Part shown: piece by piece, positions 4,736 to 5,371 of the stretch
How the letters are laid out: each line of letters starts with the position of its first letter
Position numbering within the stretch: position 1 is the stretch's first letter
Source: Micromonosporaceae bacterium
GTDB taxonomy: Bacteria > Actinomycetota > Actinomycetes > Mycobacteriales > Micromonosporaceae
Reading direction: 5' to 3'
Assembly: GCA_017354595.1 (NCBI GenBank)
Contig: JAFMQQ010000252.1
Location: forward strand, 1 to 5,371
DNA length: 5,371 nt
Notes under the pieces: generated by a model
What the model was told of the DNA's origin: nothing
The model's database searches: none
Seen by the model: the letters and a program-made list of their open reading frames with translations, nothing else
Made by a program: the position numbers and the translations under genes

Positions 4736-5371
4736 GTGAACAGGAATACCCACAGTGGATTGCTTTCAATCCCGATCGCATTCGTTATAGTCCTGGCCGC
4801 TGCCGGTTGCGGTGGCGGTGGAAACTCGGGAACCGGTACGGGTGCGGCACCGGCGGTCTCAGCGGTCTCGGGAGTCGGTGGCGCCGGCGCACAATCGGTC
4901 ACCGACTACGTCAAGTACACAGAGGGGAAGGCCGGCAAGGCGGACGCCAGCCTGCCGCCGGTCACCATCGGCTGGGTCAACCAGCAGGGCGGCCAGACCG
5001 AGATCGGCCACTTCGCCACCAGCGGCGCCGAGCTCGCCGTCAAGTACGCCAACGCGGAACTCGGTGGGGTGGGCGGACACCCGGTTCAGCTCAACACCTG
5101 CTTCATCGCCTCCGCCGAGGAGGAGGGCACCACCTGCGGCCAGAAGCTGGTCGCGGACAAGAGCGTGTCGGTGATCGCGGAGGGTGGCGTGGCGATCGGC
5201 AACCAGTCGCTGTACTCCACCATCGGTGGCGCCAAGCCGGTGATCGTCGGCGTCGCCGCGACTCCGGTCGACGCGGCGCAGCCGAACGCGGTGATCCTGT
5301 TCGGCGACGTCACCCACGTGCTCGGCCCGTTCGGGACCTACGCCAAGGACGTGCTGAAGGCGAAGACCGCG
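4736..5371 (+). CDS. Branched-chain-amino-acid-type ABC substrate-binding lipoprotein, N-terminal part
   Basis: Seen: from GTG 4736 the frame stays open to the window edge (212 residues), so the C-terminus is missing. Residues 1-24 form a lipoprotein signal peptide: N-R-N-T-H basic start, hydrophobic 9-23, lipobox AAGC with lipidated C25. A Gly/Ser/Ala-rich tether (26-55) follows. From about residue 75 the sequence is a type 1 periplasmic-binding fold, opening with the strand VTIGWVNQQGGQTEIG and the helix GAELAVKYANAELGGVGGHP. C122 and C134 are placed like the disulphide of LIV-binding proteins. Known: LivK/LivJ-class proteins capture the ligand and hand it to the LivHM permease. Inferred: receptor of the importer powered by the divergent livF product; livH, livM and livG may follow downstream. 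Ligand specificity cannot be read here, since the family also binds amides, urea and aromatic acids. Confidence 0.9.
   Translation, partial: MNRNTHSGLLSIPIAFVIVLAAAGCGGGGNSGTGTGAAPAVSAVSGVGGAGAQSVTDYVKYTEGKAGKADASLPPVTIGWVNQQGGQTEIGHFATSGAELAVKYANAELGGVGGHPVQLNTCFIASAEEEGTTCGQKLVADKSVSVIAEGGVAIGNQSLYSTIGGAKPVIVGVAATPVDAAQPNAVILFGDVTHVLGPFGTYAKDVLKAKTA

Noticed and set aside
4423..4902. Minus-strand 159-residue frame across the start of the binding-protein gene
   Set aside because: Its upstream half is antisense to the lipoprotein signal and tether, with a Pro/Ala-rich product. Only the part overlapping 4542-4715 shows possible remnant coding signal, and partly in another frame.

Overview
The window is high-GC, with strong G/C at third codon positions, GTG starts and a Tat-type signal peptide. 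This points to an actinomycete. A Micromonosporaceae-like or Frankia-like source is a guess from style only. Five protein genes are well supported, two of them cut by the window ends. I found no rRNA, tRNA, CRISPR array or intact mobile element.

Layout. Positions 1-394 (minus) hold the N-terminal part of a Tat-exported glycoside hydrolase family 3 protein of the NagZ/beta-N-acetylhexosaminidase type. After a 108-bp divergent spacer, 503-2287 (plus) encodes a 594-residue duplicated ABC-F ATPase with a Uup-like C-terminal coiled coil. A 95-bp gap containing an 18-bp palindrome leads to 2383-3648 (plus), a LarA-family nickel-pincer racemase/epimerase with every expected catalytic residue present. 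It converges, across 41 bp and a 3-copy 14-bp tandem repeat, on 3690-4403 (minus), a LivF-type ABC ATPase. A 332-bp divergent region separates livF from 4736-5371 (plus), the start of a branched-chain-amino-acid-type lipoprotein binding protein that runs off the end.

How the genes fit together. The LivF-like ATPase and the binding protein are divergent and probably belong to one high-affinity importer (LivFGHMK type). The two permeases and the second ATPase are not in the window and may follow the binding protein. The LarA homologue interconverts stereoisomers of a 2-hydroxyacid. Its Ni-pincer cofactor genes (larB, larC, larE) are not here, and its substrate cannot be read from sequence. The ABC-F protein acts at the ribosome and is not a transporter. 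The GH3 enzyme would act outside the membrane on amino-sugar glycans. The genes look like neighbours rather than one pathway.

Most notable non-coding signals: the palindrome in front of larA, the tandem repeat across the larA stop codon, a good TTGACA-17-TTTGAT promoter about 225 nt ahead of the binding-protein gene, and a decayed reading frame in that leader resembling part of an actinobacterial transposase. I see no convincing new biological system.
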